Assembly (NCBI GenBank): GCA_031431435.1
Contig: JANPDI010000263.1
Coordinates: 6,301 to 70,300 of the forward strand
Source: UKL13-2 sp031431435
Lineage (GTDB): Bacteria; Pseudomonadota; Gammaproteobacteria; Burkholderiales; Usitatibacteraceae
Direction: 5' to 3'
DNA: 64,000 nt
Below the pieces are notes generated by a model. It saw only the letters and a list, made by a program, of their open reading frames with translations. It ran no database searches and was not told the origin of the DNA. The first letter of the stretch is position 1, and every line of letters begins with the position of its first letter. Position numbers and translations under genes: made by a program. Below, in pieces: positions 54,151 to 63,589 of this stretch.

Positions 54151-55488
54151 ATGCCTTCAAACACCACACCGTTATTAGGGTTTGGCGTATTAAATGCCAA
54201 TACAATGCTTGCCGCATTGCCACCGCTATCGTTGTACATCCACATTCCATGGTGCATCAAGAAGTGCCCTTATTGCGACTTCAACTCGCACGAAATAAAA
54301 CTCAGTCGCGATGTTGCGGCCGCTGCCTCCGCCGACCACCCGCTGAAGTCGCGCCCGCTCATCGGGTCTGGGGCTATCGCAACCCAGACACGACCCGATG
54401 TTCGCGGGTACTTCAACTCACATGAAGGTCGCGGCGCAATTCCAGAACAGCAATACATCGATGCCCTTATTTCCGATCTCGATTACACGTTGCCAAAGGT
54501 ATGGGGACGGCGCATTCAGACGATTTTTTTTGGTGGCGGAACACCAAGCCTGTTTTCGGCTGCGGGGATCGATGCCATTCTGGCCGCCGTTCGCGCACGG
54601 CTGGTGGTGGCACCGGATGCCGAAATCACCATGGAAGCCAACCCCGGCACCTTTGAAATCGAAAAATTCAAGGGGTATCGCGATGCCGGGGTAAACCGTC
54701 TATCAATTGGCATCCAAAGTTTTAACGCCGCGCACCTGCAAGCGCTCGGCCGTGTGCACAACGACACCGAAGCCAAACGCGCGATTGAAATCGCCCAGCA
54801 GCATTTTGACAACATCAATCTTGACCTCATGTTTGCCCTGCCGAAACAAACACTTGCCGAGTGTGCCGAGGACGTTGCGTCCGTGCTTTCGTTTGGCACC
54901 AATCATTTGTCGATTTACCACCTGACGCTCGAACCGAACACGCTGTTTCATCGCTTTCCGCCGCCGCTACCAGACGATGAACTGGCCGCCGATATGCAGG
55001 ACATGATCGCCGAAAAATTGAATGATGCCGGATACGGAAATTACGAAACGTCCGCCTATGCCAAGTCAGGTTGCGAGTCCAGGCACAACCTGAATTACTG
55101 GCGCTTTGGTGACTACATCGGTATCGGCGCGGGTGCACACGGCAAGATTTCGTTTCCCGACCGCATCACCCGCGAAATGCGTTACAAGCAGCCATCCGAG
55201 TTTATGCAACGCGCGATGTTGGGTGATGCCATTCAGGAAGGTACAACCGTCGTCGCCAAACAACTGCCGTTTGAATTCATGATGAATGCACTGCGCCTGA
55301 CGGAAGGTTTTCCGATTGCGCTGTTCACCGAACGCACCGGTTTGCAGATCAACGTGATCACACGCGAGTTGGATCTGGCGGAATCAAAGGGGTTGCTTCT
55401 GCGCGACCATGTTCAAATCAAACCGACCGAAAAAGGGCGGCTATTTTTGAATGATTTGCTGGCGTTGTTTCTCGCGCCAACGGCTTGA
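54151..55488 (+). CDS. hemW: HemW, radical SAM heme-trafficking protein, with an in-frame insertion
   Basis: A 445-residue coproporphyrinogen oxidase-like radical SAM protein; HemW binds heme and a 4Fe-4S cluster (C35, C39, C42 in WCIKKCPYC). Further motifs: IFFGGGTPSLF, EANPGTF, and SIGIQSFN. About 44 extra residues (49-92) lie right behind the cluster loop: FNSHE is followed by the insert, which ends in a second FNSHE before GRGAIPEQQY. The inserted DNA is palindromic and flanked by direct repeats (see findings). Start 54151 directly after rdgB; TTG/ATG at 54205 is a shorter option. Confidence 0.9.
   Translation: MPSNTTPLLGFGVLNANTMLAALPPLSLYIHIPWCIKKCPYCDFNSHEIKLSRDVAAAASADHPLKSRPLIGSGAIATQTRPDVRGYFNSHEGRGAIPEQQYIDALISDLDYTLPKVWGRRIQTIFFGGGTPSLFSAAGIDAILAAVRARLVVAPDAEITMEANPGTFEIEKFKGYRDAGVNRLSIGIQSFNAAHLQALGRVHNDTEAKRAIEIAQQHFDNINLDLMFALPKQTLAECAEDVASVLSFGTNHLSIYHLTLEPNTLFHRFPPPLPDDELAADMQDMIAEKLNDAGYGNYETSAYAKSGCESRHNLNYWRFGDYIGIGAGAHGKISFPDRITREMRYKQPSEFMQRAMLGDAIQEGTTVVAKQLPFEFMMNALRLTEGFPIALFTERTGLQINVITRELDLAESKGLLLRDHVQIKPTEKGRLFLNDLLALFLAPTA
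54278..54426. repeat. Palindromic insertion inside hemW with 17-bp flanking repeats
   Basis: ACTTCAACTCGCACGAA (54278-54294) recurs as ACTTCAACTCACATGAA (54410-54426), 15 of 17 bases equal, exactly 132 bp apart (44 codons). Between them an imperfect palindrome spans 54354-54408: CCCGC/GCGGG, CATCGGGT/ACCCGATG and TCTGGG/CCCAGA. Confidence 0.75.
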
Positions 55489-55536
55489 CGCCGCCGGCCT
55501 CAATACCGGGAATTTCCATCGTCCGAGCCCTGTCAT

Positions 55537-55974
55537 CTACGGCTTGGCAAAGCTCGTCGCGGTCGGACCCGTGCCGCCTTCCTGGTAAATAACATCCCCA
55601 TCTTTAGCCCACAAATAATGCGGCACATTGGCGGGTGCGACGTAGACACCGCCGGCCGGAACGGCGACAACTTTTGTCTCGTCAAATGTGTTGCCGAACC
55701 CGACATACAGTATCCCCGACAGAACGGTCGAATTGCGGGTGTCGGGGTGTGTGTGCGGCGCGATTTTGCCGCCCTTGGCGAGCATCACCCGTAACAGGTA
55801 AGTCCCGGCTCGCTGCTCTGTGCCGATTACCCACGCCGCCCTGAGCGATGTATTTTCGGGCGGGCTGAACCATTTGAGCGATTCAGGCAATACCGGTGCC
55901 GGCATCAAGTTTTGTGCGATCGCGCAATTTGCGATCAGCACGCCGGTGAAAACGAGAAAAGCCCGTTTCATCAT
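55537..55974 (-). CDS. Exported cupin-domain protein
   Basis: A 145-residue protein with a signal peptide (1-21, AIAQ) and a single cupin barrel: HTHPDTRNSTVLSGILYVGFG is the first cupin motif with metal-type His residues and PAGGVYVAPANVPHYLWAKD the second. Cupins of this kind bind a metal and small ligand; the activity is unknown. Start ATG 55974 with ATG 55971 adjacent; the longer frame to 56019 lacks support. Confidence 0.85.
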   Translation of the reverse strand: MMKRAFLVFTGVLIANCAIAQNLMPAPVLPESLKWFSPPENTSLRAAWVIGTEQRAGTYLLRVMLAKGGKIAPHTHPDTRNSTVLSGILYVGFGNTFDETKVVAVPAGGVYVAPANVPHYLWAKDGDVIYQEGGTGPTATSFAKP

Positions 55975-56044
55975 TGTCGATTCCTTATACGTGGGGCGTA
56001 TCCAGTACAACGACTGCAATCACATCGCCAAGTCGCTGGCCAGC

Positions 56045-58834
56045 CTAAACACCATCCAAAAACTGCGCCTCAAACTCTTCAGGCGGCAGCGGCTTGGAAA
56101 AATAGAATCCCTGGTATTCGTCACATTCAAGATCACGTAATGCCCGGTACTGGTCTTCGCGTTCGACCCCCTCCGCCACCACATTCAGTTTCAGCGAATG
56201 TGTCATGGCAATAATGGCGCGGATGATCGCCTCATCGTTCGGGTCGGTGCCGATGTCACGCACAAAACTTGAATCGACCTTGATTGAATCGATCGGCAGC
56301 TGCCTGAGATACGACAGTGACGAAAAGCCGGTGCCAAAGTTGTCAACCGCAATACCAATGCCCATTTCGCCGAGCTGTTTGAGTGCATTGACAACGTCAT
56401 CGGTATTTTTGAGCAGCATGCTCTCGGTCAATTCAAGCACCACGTCATGGGGATCGAGTCCGGATTTCTTGAGGGCGCTTTGAATGGTCGCCACCAGCCG
56501 TTTCGGATCAAACAACTGACCCGCTGACAAATTTACCGCAACCGCAAAATTACGGCCGGATTTTTTCTGCCACGACGCCACCTGACTGAATGCTTCCGCA
56601 ATCACCCATTCGCCGATCGGCACAATCAATCCCGAGTCTTCCGCCACGCTGATAAATTGATCCGGCACCAGCAGCCCCTGGCGCGGATGTTGCCAGCGAA
56701 TCAGCGCCTCGACGCCGGTAATCTCGCCGGTGGCAAACCCGACCCGCGGCTGGTAATGCAGCAACAGCTCGTTGCGCCGCAGCGCCAGGCGCAGAAAATT
56801 TTCGATCGCCAGGCGCTCCTGCGCCTTGGCATTCATCGCCTGCGAAAAAAACTGGTAGTTGTTGCGACCTTTTGCCTTGGCGTCGTACATGGCAACGTCG
56901 GCGTGTTTCATCAGTGTTTGTGAATCCTCGCCGTCACTGGGAAAGACGCTGATGCCGAGTGAGCAGGAAGTGTTGAGCTGATGTTCGCCGATTTGCATCG
57001 GTGCGGCGAGCGAGGCAATCATTTTTTCGGCGACACTTTGCGCTTCCTGGCCGTCGCTCGGCAGGTTTTCCAGAATGATGGCGAATTCATCACCGCCGAG
57101 TCGCGCCACGGTATCACTGGCCCGCACACACGCCGACAGCCTGGCGGCGACGCGTTTGAGCAATTCATCACCGACATCATGCCCCAGCGAGTCATTGATG
57201 GTTTTGAACCGGTCGAGATCGATAAACATAAACGCCAACTTCGATGCCTTGCGGATCGCATTGGCAAGCCCGAGTTCCAGGCGATCATTGAGCAGCATGC
57301 GGTTGGGCAGCCCGGTCAACGCATCGCGGGTCGCCAGAAACTCGACACGCTCCTCGGCGGTTTTGCGTGCGGTGATATTGGCGGTGGTGCCGGTCATACG
57401 CCGCACGTTGCCGGTGCCGTCGCGTTCGGTGACCTTACCGGACGAATTGAGCCAAACCCATGTTCCGTCCGCGCCGGGCAGCCGGTAGTCACAGGTGAAC
57501 TCGTTACTGGTGCCGCGCACCGCGCCGGTTAATGCCGCTTCAAATTTGGGGCGGTCGTCGGGTTGCGTCCAACCGATCACCTGCTCGCCGCGGAATCGGA
57601 CGCCGTCCATTCCCTCCGGCTTCACGCCCAGCAGGTTGGCCCATCCCTCGCTGATAAACAGTTCATTCGCCGCCAGATCCCAATCCCACAACGCCAGACT
57701 GGACCCGGCCAGCGCAAGGTCAAGCCGCTCTTTGGCATCGGTAATTTCGCGCTCGGAGCGGCGGCGCTCGGTGATGTCTCGGCCGACGCCGATGCAATAA
57801 CGTTCGCTGCCGATATCGAGCGCCCGACCGTGGAATATATACGGTGAATCACGGCCGTGTTTTGACAAAAGGTCGGCCTCGAGCGTGATTTCATCATTGC
57901 GTTCGATCACACGCCGGATGGCGTCGGCGATGACGGCGCGATCGTGCGGCGCAATGAAGTCAACCATGCGCTTGCTGGCGATTTCGTCGTCGTCGTAGGC
58001 GGTATCATTTTGGAAACTCTTGTTCCAGCGCACCATGCGGCCGTTCTTGTCAAACATAAAAAACGCACCCGGCAGACTCGCGATGGCGGCATCCGAAAAT
58101 TCCTTTTCATGACGCAGTCTGATTTCGGCGGCCTGTCGCACCGCAATTTCGTCCTCCAACAACTGCTCCATCTGCACAAATTCGCGGGTCAGGTTGGCGA
58201 CGTGTTCGTCCGTTCTGGCGCGCGTCAAGCCGGGTTCGCCCCCGACTTCGCGTCGCTCACGCCGCGCCTCGGCGCGCGCCTCCAGCCTTGCGGTGACGAC
58301 ATCGGCGAGATTGACCAGCGCCTCCATCTCACGCGGCTTGTTCTCGCGCGCGGCGGTATCCCACACGGCCATCACGCCGATCGGTGCGCGTTCGCGCGAC
58401 AGGATCAGCACGCCGGCATAAAAGCAGACATGTGGTGCCGCCACCACCCATGGATGCTCGCGGACACGTTTATCCGCGAGCGCATCGGCAATAACGTTGC
58501 CACGTACCGCCGAGCGGGCGTCGATCGCGTATTCGGGCATAAACAACGCGCCACTGGCAAACGATGCAAAAAACGATTGGTGTTGCGGCAGGGTTTGTGC
58601 GGGCAAACCGACCGCGCTTTTGAACCACTCGCGTCGCTCCACCGGTTGATCGCCGCGATTTCCAGGGCTGTCGGCCGTACCGTCAAAAAACGAAATGCTC
58701 GCGAATGCTGCGCCAAACACGTCCGCCGCACGTTTGGCGATATCATCAAACGCCGCCTCGCGCGGCGTGCCGATAATTTCATAACGCAGCAACGCCTGTG
58801 TCGACGGGCTCACCGGTTGATCGGCTGCGTTCAT
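56045..58834 (-). CDS. GAF-PAS-PAS-GGDEF-EAL cyclic-di-GMP signalling protein
   Basis: A 929-residue cytosolic regulator without clear membrane helices. Order: GAF domain (about 20-190), short coiled linker, two PAS domains (about 245-360 and 365-485), GGDEF (about 490-655, G580-G-D-E-F584) and EAL (about 665-920, E709-A-L711). The GGDEF active residues are intact, so diguanylate cyclase activity is likely. In the EAL domain the metal motif reads VDNFGTGFSS with Asn in place of the second Asp of DDFGTG, a variant that some active enzymes tolerate. Sensor input unknown. Monocistronic. Confidence 0.93.
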   Translation of the reverse strand: MNAADQPVSPSTQALLRYEIIGTPREAAFDDIAKRAADVFGAAFASISFFDGTADSPGNRGDQPVERREWFKSAVGLPAQTLPQHQSFFASFASGALFMPEYAIDARSAVRGNVIADALADKRVREHPWVVAAPHVCFYAGVLILSRERAPIGVMAVWDTAARENKPREMEALVNLADVVTARLEARAEARRERREVGGEPGLTRARTDEHVANLTREFVQMEQLLEDEIAVRQAAEIRLRHEKEFSDAAIASLPGAFFMFDKNGRMVRWNKSFQNDTAYDDDEIASKRMVDFIAPHDRAVIADAIRRVIERNDEITLEADLLSKHGRDSPYIFHGRALDIGSERYCIGVGRDITERRRSEREITDAKERLDLALAGSSLALWDWDLAANELFISEGWANLLGVKPEGMDGVRFRGEQVIGWTQPDDRPKFEAALTGAVRGTSNEFTCDYRLPGADGTWVWLNSSGKVTERDGTGNVRRMTGTTANITARKTAEERVEFLATRDALTGLPNRMLLNDRLELGLANAIRKASKLAFMFIDLDRFKTINDSLGHDVGDELLKRVAARLSACVRASDTVARLGGDEFAIILENLPSDGQEAQSVAEKMIASLAAPMQIGEHQLNTSCSLGISVFPSDGEDSQTLMKHADVAMYDAKAKGRNNYQFFSQAMNAKAQERLAIENFLRLALRRNELLLHYQPRVGFATGEITGVEALIRWQHPRQGLLVPDQFISVAEDSGLIVPIGEWVIAEAFSQVASWQKKSGRNFAVAVNLSAGQLFDPKRLVATIQSALKKSGLDPHDVVLELTESMLLKNTDDVVNALKQLGEMGIGIAVDNFGTGFSSLSYLRQLPIDSIKVDSSFVRDIGTDPNDEAIIRAIIAMTHSLKLNVVAEGVEREDQYRALRDLECDEYQGFYFSKPLPPEEFEAQFLDGV

Positions 58835-58985
58835 CCGGCGGCGACCGCGTCAAACGCCGGCCGACCTTGTGCCGGGCGCAACAGCAACTGCGCGTAGTTG
58901 CCGTTGGTCATCGCCAAGGTCGTCGGTATTTTCATCGTCTCCATCCAAATATTTTATGATGCCGTTGGCGCCAAAGTGAAAGTGT

Positions 58986-59039
58986 CCGCCGGGCGGGCGT
59001 TTTCAGCCGATATTGTCTGGAAATAGCCGGCGATGGCGG
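58986..59039 (-). repeat. Dispersed palindromic repeat, copy F (inverted)
   Basis: On the minus strand it reads TATTTCCAGACAATATCGGC then TGAAAACGCCCGCCCGGCGG, matching copy A (5861) and copy E (28133) segment by segment. It lies between the GGDEF/EAL gene and hemY. Confidence 0.75.
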
Positions 59040-59043
59040 TTTT

Positions 59044-60279
59044 TTAGTTTGTGGCTCGCGCCAGCTCGGCACTGCGTTTGATGTGGCGCATTGCCTCTTG
59101 TGGTTTGCCGATCTGTTCCATCAAACGGGCCAGCATCATATGTGCGTCAAGCGTCGGTTGCAGGGCAACACTGGCCTCGAGGTAGCTTTGCGCCTTGCCC
59201 CATAGCGCCTGCCGCATACACAGCTTGCCGAGCGTGGCGAGCAGCGCGTATTCGCGCGGATTTTGTTTGAGCCAATTTTCAGCGCGCTCAATTTGGCCGG
59301 ACGTCGTGTCAGACTTGGCTTCGGCGTAACGCAACACCAACGGCGACAACGATCCATCCCAGCGGGTCTGATCAAACTTATCGATGCCCTCTTCGATGAT
59401 TCTTGCGGCGTCATTATCCAAACCAATGCCGATCAGACGCGCGGCAAGTGCATCGACCAGACGCGGCTGGTAGCGGGTTGCGCTGTCGAGTTTTCGCCAG
59501 GCATCAATCAACGTATCACGCTGCCCTGCACGCGATTTTGTCAGCTCAATTTCGGCATTCAACCGAATTTCATCGACTGCCGCCTGCGGCATGAGGCCGG
59601 TGCGCTTTAACGGGCCCAGCGTCAACAACACCTCACTCCACGCACCTTCGGCAATTTCCGCCTCAACTTTCATCTTTAACACGCCAATATTGCCGGCATC
59701 GCCGGCCGCAAGCGCCTGTAACAGCGGCAACGCCTCGCCCGCCCGCCCTTCGGCGAGCAACATGTAGGCCTTTGACACGTCGCGCATGGTCGTGGCCTTG
59801 CCGCCGGTGATTTTTTCCAGATACGGCAACGCCGCCGGCAGGTTGCCCCCTTCGTGCGCGGCCCAGGCGGCAAGTGCGGCGGCCAGATGGCGGATATCGT
59901 CGTCGCCATCGACAGCCATATCTTTGGCGGTCATTGCGCGTCTCGCCAATTTTTCGGCGTCGTCAAATCGACCGCCAAACAACGCCTTCAGGCTGTCGTG
60001 AAGATCGGCGACAACCCGTTGTCGCTCGTTTTCACGTTTTTTCGCGCGCAGGTCGCGCGGCAACTGATACGCGCGGATCGACAACCTGACCACTGCGTAG
60101 AGTACCAGGGCCGAAACAATCACGATCAGGCAGAACATCATGATCGACAGCTCAATCCGCCATGGCGGCACCACAAAGACGGCGTAACCCGACCCATAAC
60201 GGCCGGCCAGGGCCAGCAACACCGCGCCGCTCGCCAGGGCAAACACCCACAACACCCAGCGGATTGGTTTTGACATCAT
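59044..60279 (-). CDS. hemY: HemY family heme biosynthesis-associated protein
   Basis: A 411-residue inner-membrane protein: two N-terminal helices (about 5-25 and 42-66) followed by a large helical, TPR-like cytosolic or periplasmic domain. The N-terminal text FVVPPWRIELSIMMF and the LYAVVRL segment match the HemY_N family. This is the proteobacterial HemY linked to hemX, not the protoporphyrinogen oxidase of the same name. Last gene of hemC-hemD-hemX-hemY. Confidence 0.9.
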   Translation of the reverse strand: MMSKPIRWVLWVFALASGAVLLALAGRYGSGYAVFVVPPWRIELSIMMFCLIVIVSALVLYAVVRLSIRAYQLPRDLRAKKRENERQRVVADLHDSLKALFGGRFDDAEKLARRAMTAKDMAVDGDDDIRHLAAALAAWAAHEGGNLPAALPYLEKITGGKATTMRDVSKAYMLLAEGRAGEALPLLQALAAGDAGNIGVLKMKVEAEIAEGAWSEVLLTLGPLKRTGLMPQAAVDEIRLNAEIELTKSRAGQRDTLIDAWRKLDSATRYQPRLVDALAARLIGIGLDNDAARIIEEGIDKFDQTRWDGSLSPLVLRYAEAKSDTTSGQIERAENWLKQNPREYALLATLGKLCMRQALWGKAQSYLEASVALQPTLDAHMMLARLMEQIGKPQEAMRHIKRSAELARATN

Positions 60280-60306
60280 AGGGTTATTGGTTATCTTGTG
60301 TGGCTG

Positions 60307-61389
60307 TCAACGTGCGCCGCGTTCGCGGGTCAGACGGATCTCACGCGCCGCCCTGACGGCATTCAGACTTTGCACAATGTCGGGGGCGGCAATTGACAGC
60401 GAATTTTCCGCCAGTTGTTTCAATGTGGTCACGGCGTTCTGGTTGACCTTGGCCTTTGGATCAAAATATTTGACGATTAATTCGCGCGCTGCTTTGACGT
60501 CTTCCTTGAAGTTGACATCATCACGCGCCAGCAGCGACGTGCGCGCCGACAATAAACGCAACTTCAGGCTTTCGCGGACAAACACGGATTGTTGCGGCGT
60601 GATCAGCGCCGCCTCCGAGGGTTCGAGTTCACGAATCCGTACCAACTCTTTCATCTCGCGCAGAAAATCCGTCCATGCCTGCGCCGCCCAGGACCGGCCC
60701 ATTGCCGACCGTTCAGCGGCATTGCCATCGCCGGCGGTTTTGACGGGCGCGGCGGCGATGATGCCCGGTACCGCCAGCGGCAAGGTGGCACTTTGGGTCA
60801 TCAGATTATCGAGTTTGACGGTGATGCCCTGGCTGTCAATGGCGGGCGTTGCCTTCAACCGTTCCAGATCCTGCGTGATGGCGCGACGTAACGGCGTGGC
60901 CTGCAATTTGTCGGCGCGGGCAAGACGCTGATCCGCCGACTGCAATGCGCTGATGGCGGCGCGAATGTTGCCGGCGAGGGTCAATTCACGACTGGCAATG
61001 TTGAGTGTCTGCTCGATCTCGGCAAGCAACCAGTCCTCCGGCGCGCGCGCCAGATCACGCGTCATTTCTTCGATGGCAACACGTTGATTCTGATACTCCG
61101 CGAGTTTTGCCTCGAGCTGGGCAATGCGGTTTTGCGCATCTTTGCTATCGCGCAGCAGCGCGTCATTCCGCGACGTGGTTTCACGGCCCTGTTTGTCGAG
61201 TTCGGCCATTTTTGCGCCGAGCGTTTGTGTCAAATCCTGCCTGACGTCACGGCTCTCCCACCACACCGCCAGACTCAACACAATGGCGAACGCCGCCAAT
61301 GCCGCCGCCAGCAGGACGGCCGGGGGAAACGCCGGCCGTTTTGTGGGTGATGCTGATACCGGTGCGCCGGGCTGAAAATCGCTGTTCAT
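60307..61389 (-). CDS. hemX: HemX family protein (uroporphyrinogen-III C-methyltransferase-like annotation)
   Basis: A 360-residue protein with a disordered Pro/Ser-rich head, one helix (about 20-42: AVLLAAALAAFAIVL), a coiled coil (about 55-110) and a conserved C-terminal domain (EDWLLAEIEQTLNIASREL). It lacks a recognisable methyltransferase fold, so the enzymatic name is doubtful; a role in tetrapyrrole complex organisation is only inferred from the operon. Start 61389 is preferred; ATG 61425, 18 bases after hemD, is possible. Confidence 0.88.
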   Translation of the reverse strand: MNSDFQPGAPVSASPTKRPAFPPAVLLAAALAAFAIVLSLAVWWESRDVRQDLTQTLGAKMAELDKQGRETTSRNDALLRDSKDAQNRIAQLEAKLAEYQNQRVAIEEMTRDLARAPEDWLLAEIEQTLNIASRELTLAGNIRAAISALQSADQRLARADKLQATPLRRAITQDLERLKATPAIDSQGITVKLDNLMTQSATLPLAVPGIIAAAPVKTAGDGNAAERSAMGRSWAAQAWTDFLREMKELVRIRELEPSEAALITPQQSVFVRESLKLRLLSARTSLLARDDVNFKEDVKAARELIVKYFDPKAKVNQNAVTTLKQLAENSLSIAAPDIVQSLNAVRAAREIRLTRERGAR

Positions 61390-61443
61390 GTCATTCGCCA
61401 AAGGGATTTGTGTATTCAACCGCATGGCGGCAACAGATGCAAC

Positions 61444-62274
61444 TCAAGAGACCATATTTGACAATGATTCAACCAGATTGTTGTCGTCAAGCGACACTAT
61501 CGTGACCTGCCGTGCGCCCATTTGTTTGGCGACCCTCGCAATACGCCGGTGCGGCACCAGCAAATGCGGCACTCTGGACATCAATACCTTGCCGCCGTTG
61601 GCGGCAAGTGAATCCAGTGTTTCAACACTACCCGCCAGCACATGGGTACTGTTGGCGACCGCCCATTTCAGCGCATGACGCGCCTTGACCGGCAGCTTGA
61701 CCGGCCGGCGTTGGTAACACACCATCGCCACCACCAATGCACCACGCGCAATCAATGAGTCGGCGAGAAAGGTGCGGCCGCCGGCCTCGCTGTTACCGCG
61801 GACGATCACAATGGTTTGCCCGCGGATTTTTTGCAGCATGGGTGCGGCCAGCAATGCTTCACTGTCTTCACCGAGCGCGGGTACAAACACACTTTGTGCG
61901 CCAAGCGAATCGAGTTTTGCCGCGGTCGCCGCACCGATCGCAATAAAGCGTGCCTGCGGATAAAATTTGCGCATCTTTTTGAGCACCGGCACACCGTACT
62001 GGGCCGCATGGGTGCTGATAAAAATAACCTTGGTCGGCTCGTTCAAGTCGTTGAGCAACGGCTGGTAGGCGGCAACCACCGCCTTGACCGGCATGGCGGC
62101 GATTTCCAGCAGCGGAATGGCGATGGCTTCGGCACCTTCGGCCTTGAGTGCGCGTACGGTCTTTGATGCGGCGGGCTCCGGTCGCGCGACAACAATCCTG
62201 ATGCCCGCCAGCCGGCTTGACTTGCTTGGCGTGGTTGACGCTGTTGGCTTGGCTGACTTAGCCACGCCCGTCAT
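61444..62274 (-). CDS. hemD: Uroporphyrinogen-III synthase
   Basis: Closes hydroxymethylbilane with inversion of ring D. 276 residues with the two-domain HemD fold; recognisable pieces are IRIVVARPEPAA, IPLLEIAAMP, VIFISTHAAQYG and the second-domain QTIVIVRGNSEAGGRTFLADSL. It begins with a Lys/Ser/Thr-rich lead (about 20 residues). Overlaps the hemC stop by 17 bases. Confidence 0.9.
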   Translation of the reverse strand: MTGVAKSAKPTASTTPSKSSRLAGIRIVVARPEPAASKTVRALKAEGAEAIAIPLLEIAAMPVKAVVAAYQPLLNDLNEPTKVIFISTHAAQYGVPVLKKMRKFYPQARFIAIGAATAAKLDSLGAQSVFVPALGEDSEALLAAPMLQKIRGQTIVIVRGNSEAGGRTFLADSLIARGALVVAMVCYQRRPVKLPVKARHALKWAVANSTHVLAGSVETLDSLAANGGKVLMSRVPHLLVPHRRIARVAKQMGARQVTIVSLDDNNLVESLSNMVS

Positions 62275-63226
62275 CTGCGACAGGTGTGCGGCCGGCAGCT
62301 GTCAACAGCGCCGCCAGAATGTCATCCGCGCCGTTCAAAATCAGCGCGTCCGCCAGTGTGGTGCCGAGGATTTCCGCCGTGCCGACCTTCCCCGACGCCA
62401 CGCTGGCAATGCGGGTGTGTCCATCTGGTGTGGCAACAAATCCGGCAATCGTCAGCCGGTCGCCCTCAATCGTTGCCGATGCACCCAGCGGCACATCGCA
62501 GCTTGCCGACAAACGTCGCCCGAAGGCCCGTTCAGCGGCCACGGTCGCGTCTGTTTTAACGTTGGAGAGTGGTCTTAATATGGCTTCGATGGCGGATTCG
62601 CCCTGACGGTATTCAATACCCAGCGCGCCTTGTGCAACGGCGGGTATAAAGCGGGCGGGGTCGAGGGTGTTTCGAATGCGATCACCAAAGCCGAGCCGCT
62701 TCAGCCCGGCAGCCGCCAGAATGATGGCGTCGTATTCGCCATCGTCGAGTTTTTTCAGCCGTGTGTTGACATTGCCGCGCAGCGGCAGGATCGTTAAATG
62801 CGAATGGTAGTGACGGATCTGGCTTTCACGCCGAAGGCTCGAGGTGCCCACTCTGGCACCGTCAGGCAATTCGTCGAGGGATTGAAAACGATTGGAGACA
62901 AATGCGTCGCGTACGTCTTCACGCGCACCAACGGTTGCGAGTGAAAAGCCGGCGGGCATCACCATCGGCACGTCCTTCATCGAATGCACCGCGATATCGG
63001 CGCGGCCTTCCGACATGGCCACTTCAAGCTCCTTGATAAACAGACCCTTGCCACCGATCTGCGCAAGCGGCTTGTCGAGAATCTGGTCGCCCTTGGTGGT
63101 CATGCCGATGATTTCAACCGCCAGCGCCGGGTAATGGCGGCGTAGTTGTGCGGCAATCCAATGTGTTTGCGCCATGGCCAGCGGGCTTTCGCGGGAGGCG
63201 ATGCGGATTAGTTTGGGGTTTGCCAC
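62258..63226 (-). CDS. hemC: Porphobilinogen deaminase (hydroxymethylbilane synthase)
   Basis: Polymerises four porphobilinogen units. 322 residues with the dipyrromethane cofactor Cys at C243 (SASCDVPLGAS), matching E. coli C242, and the substrate loop IASRESPLAMAQ (9-20), GLFIKELEVA (61-70) and HSMKDVP (81-87) intact. First gene of the heme operon, divergent from the DUF3683 gene. Confidence 0.96.
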   Translation of the reverse strand: MANPKLIRIASRESPLAMAQTHWIAAQLRRHYPALAVEIIGMTTKGDQILDKPLAQIGGKGLFIKELEVAMSEGRADIAVHSMKDVPMVMPAGFSLATVGAREDVRDAFVSNRFQSLDELPDGARVGTSSLRRESQIRHYHSHLTILPLRGNVNTRLKKLDDGEYDAIILAAAGLKRLGFGDRIRNTLDPARFIPAVAQGALGIEYRQGESAIEAILRPLSNVKTDATVAAERAFGRRLSASCDVPLGASATIEGDRLTIAGFVATPDGHTRIASVASGKVGTAEILGTTLADALILNGADDILAALLTAAGRTPVADDGRG

Positions 63227-63589
63227 GACGATGGGTATCTAGGGGAGCGGTGAATAAAGATAGGGGCGAGATAGGAGCGGGACAGCGCGCGAGGGCGGCA
63301 ACGTATTTATGACAGGGAACCAATACACCAAAAATGAAACGCATTTACCAACAACCATTTTCAGCCATTTATGCCCGAAAACACCCGCCATTATTGGGCT
63401 TTTATGTTTGATCGGCACACTTTTATTGCTTCGCCGGCCACGGACATTTCGTTTTTGCGTGCAACAAATGTTAGCACGCAAGGTCGAAACAATCAGTTGC
63501 CACCCATCTCTGCCGAGGCCGATTGTTGCACTGCGGTAGAATCAATCCAACTTTCCGCTGCTGTTGTTTCATTCCAGGTAACCCGCCCT
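63227..63589. other. Intergenic region between hemC and the DUF3683 gene
   Basis: About 360 bases without a gene. It contains repeat copy B (63356-63409). A TAGAAT box (63536-63541) could be the -10 for the DUF3683 gene but has no good -35. Nothing else stands out. Confidence 0.6.
63356..63409 (+). repeat. Dispersed palindromic repeat, copy B
   Basis: TTTTCAGCCATTTATGCCCG, AAAACACCCGCC and GGGCTTTTATGTTT in the same order as copies A and C. Intergenic, upstream of the DUF3683 gene. Confidence 0.75.
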
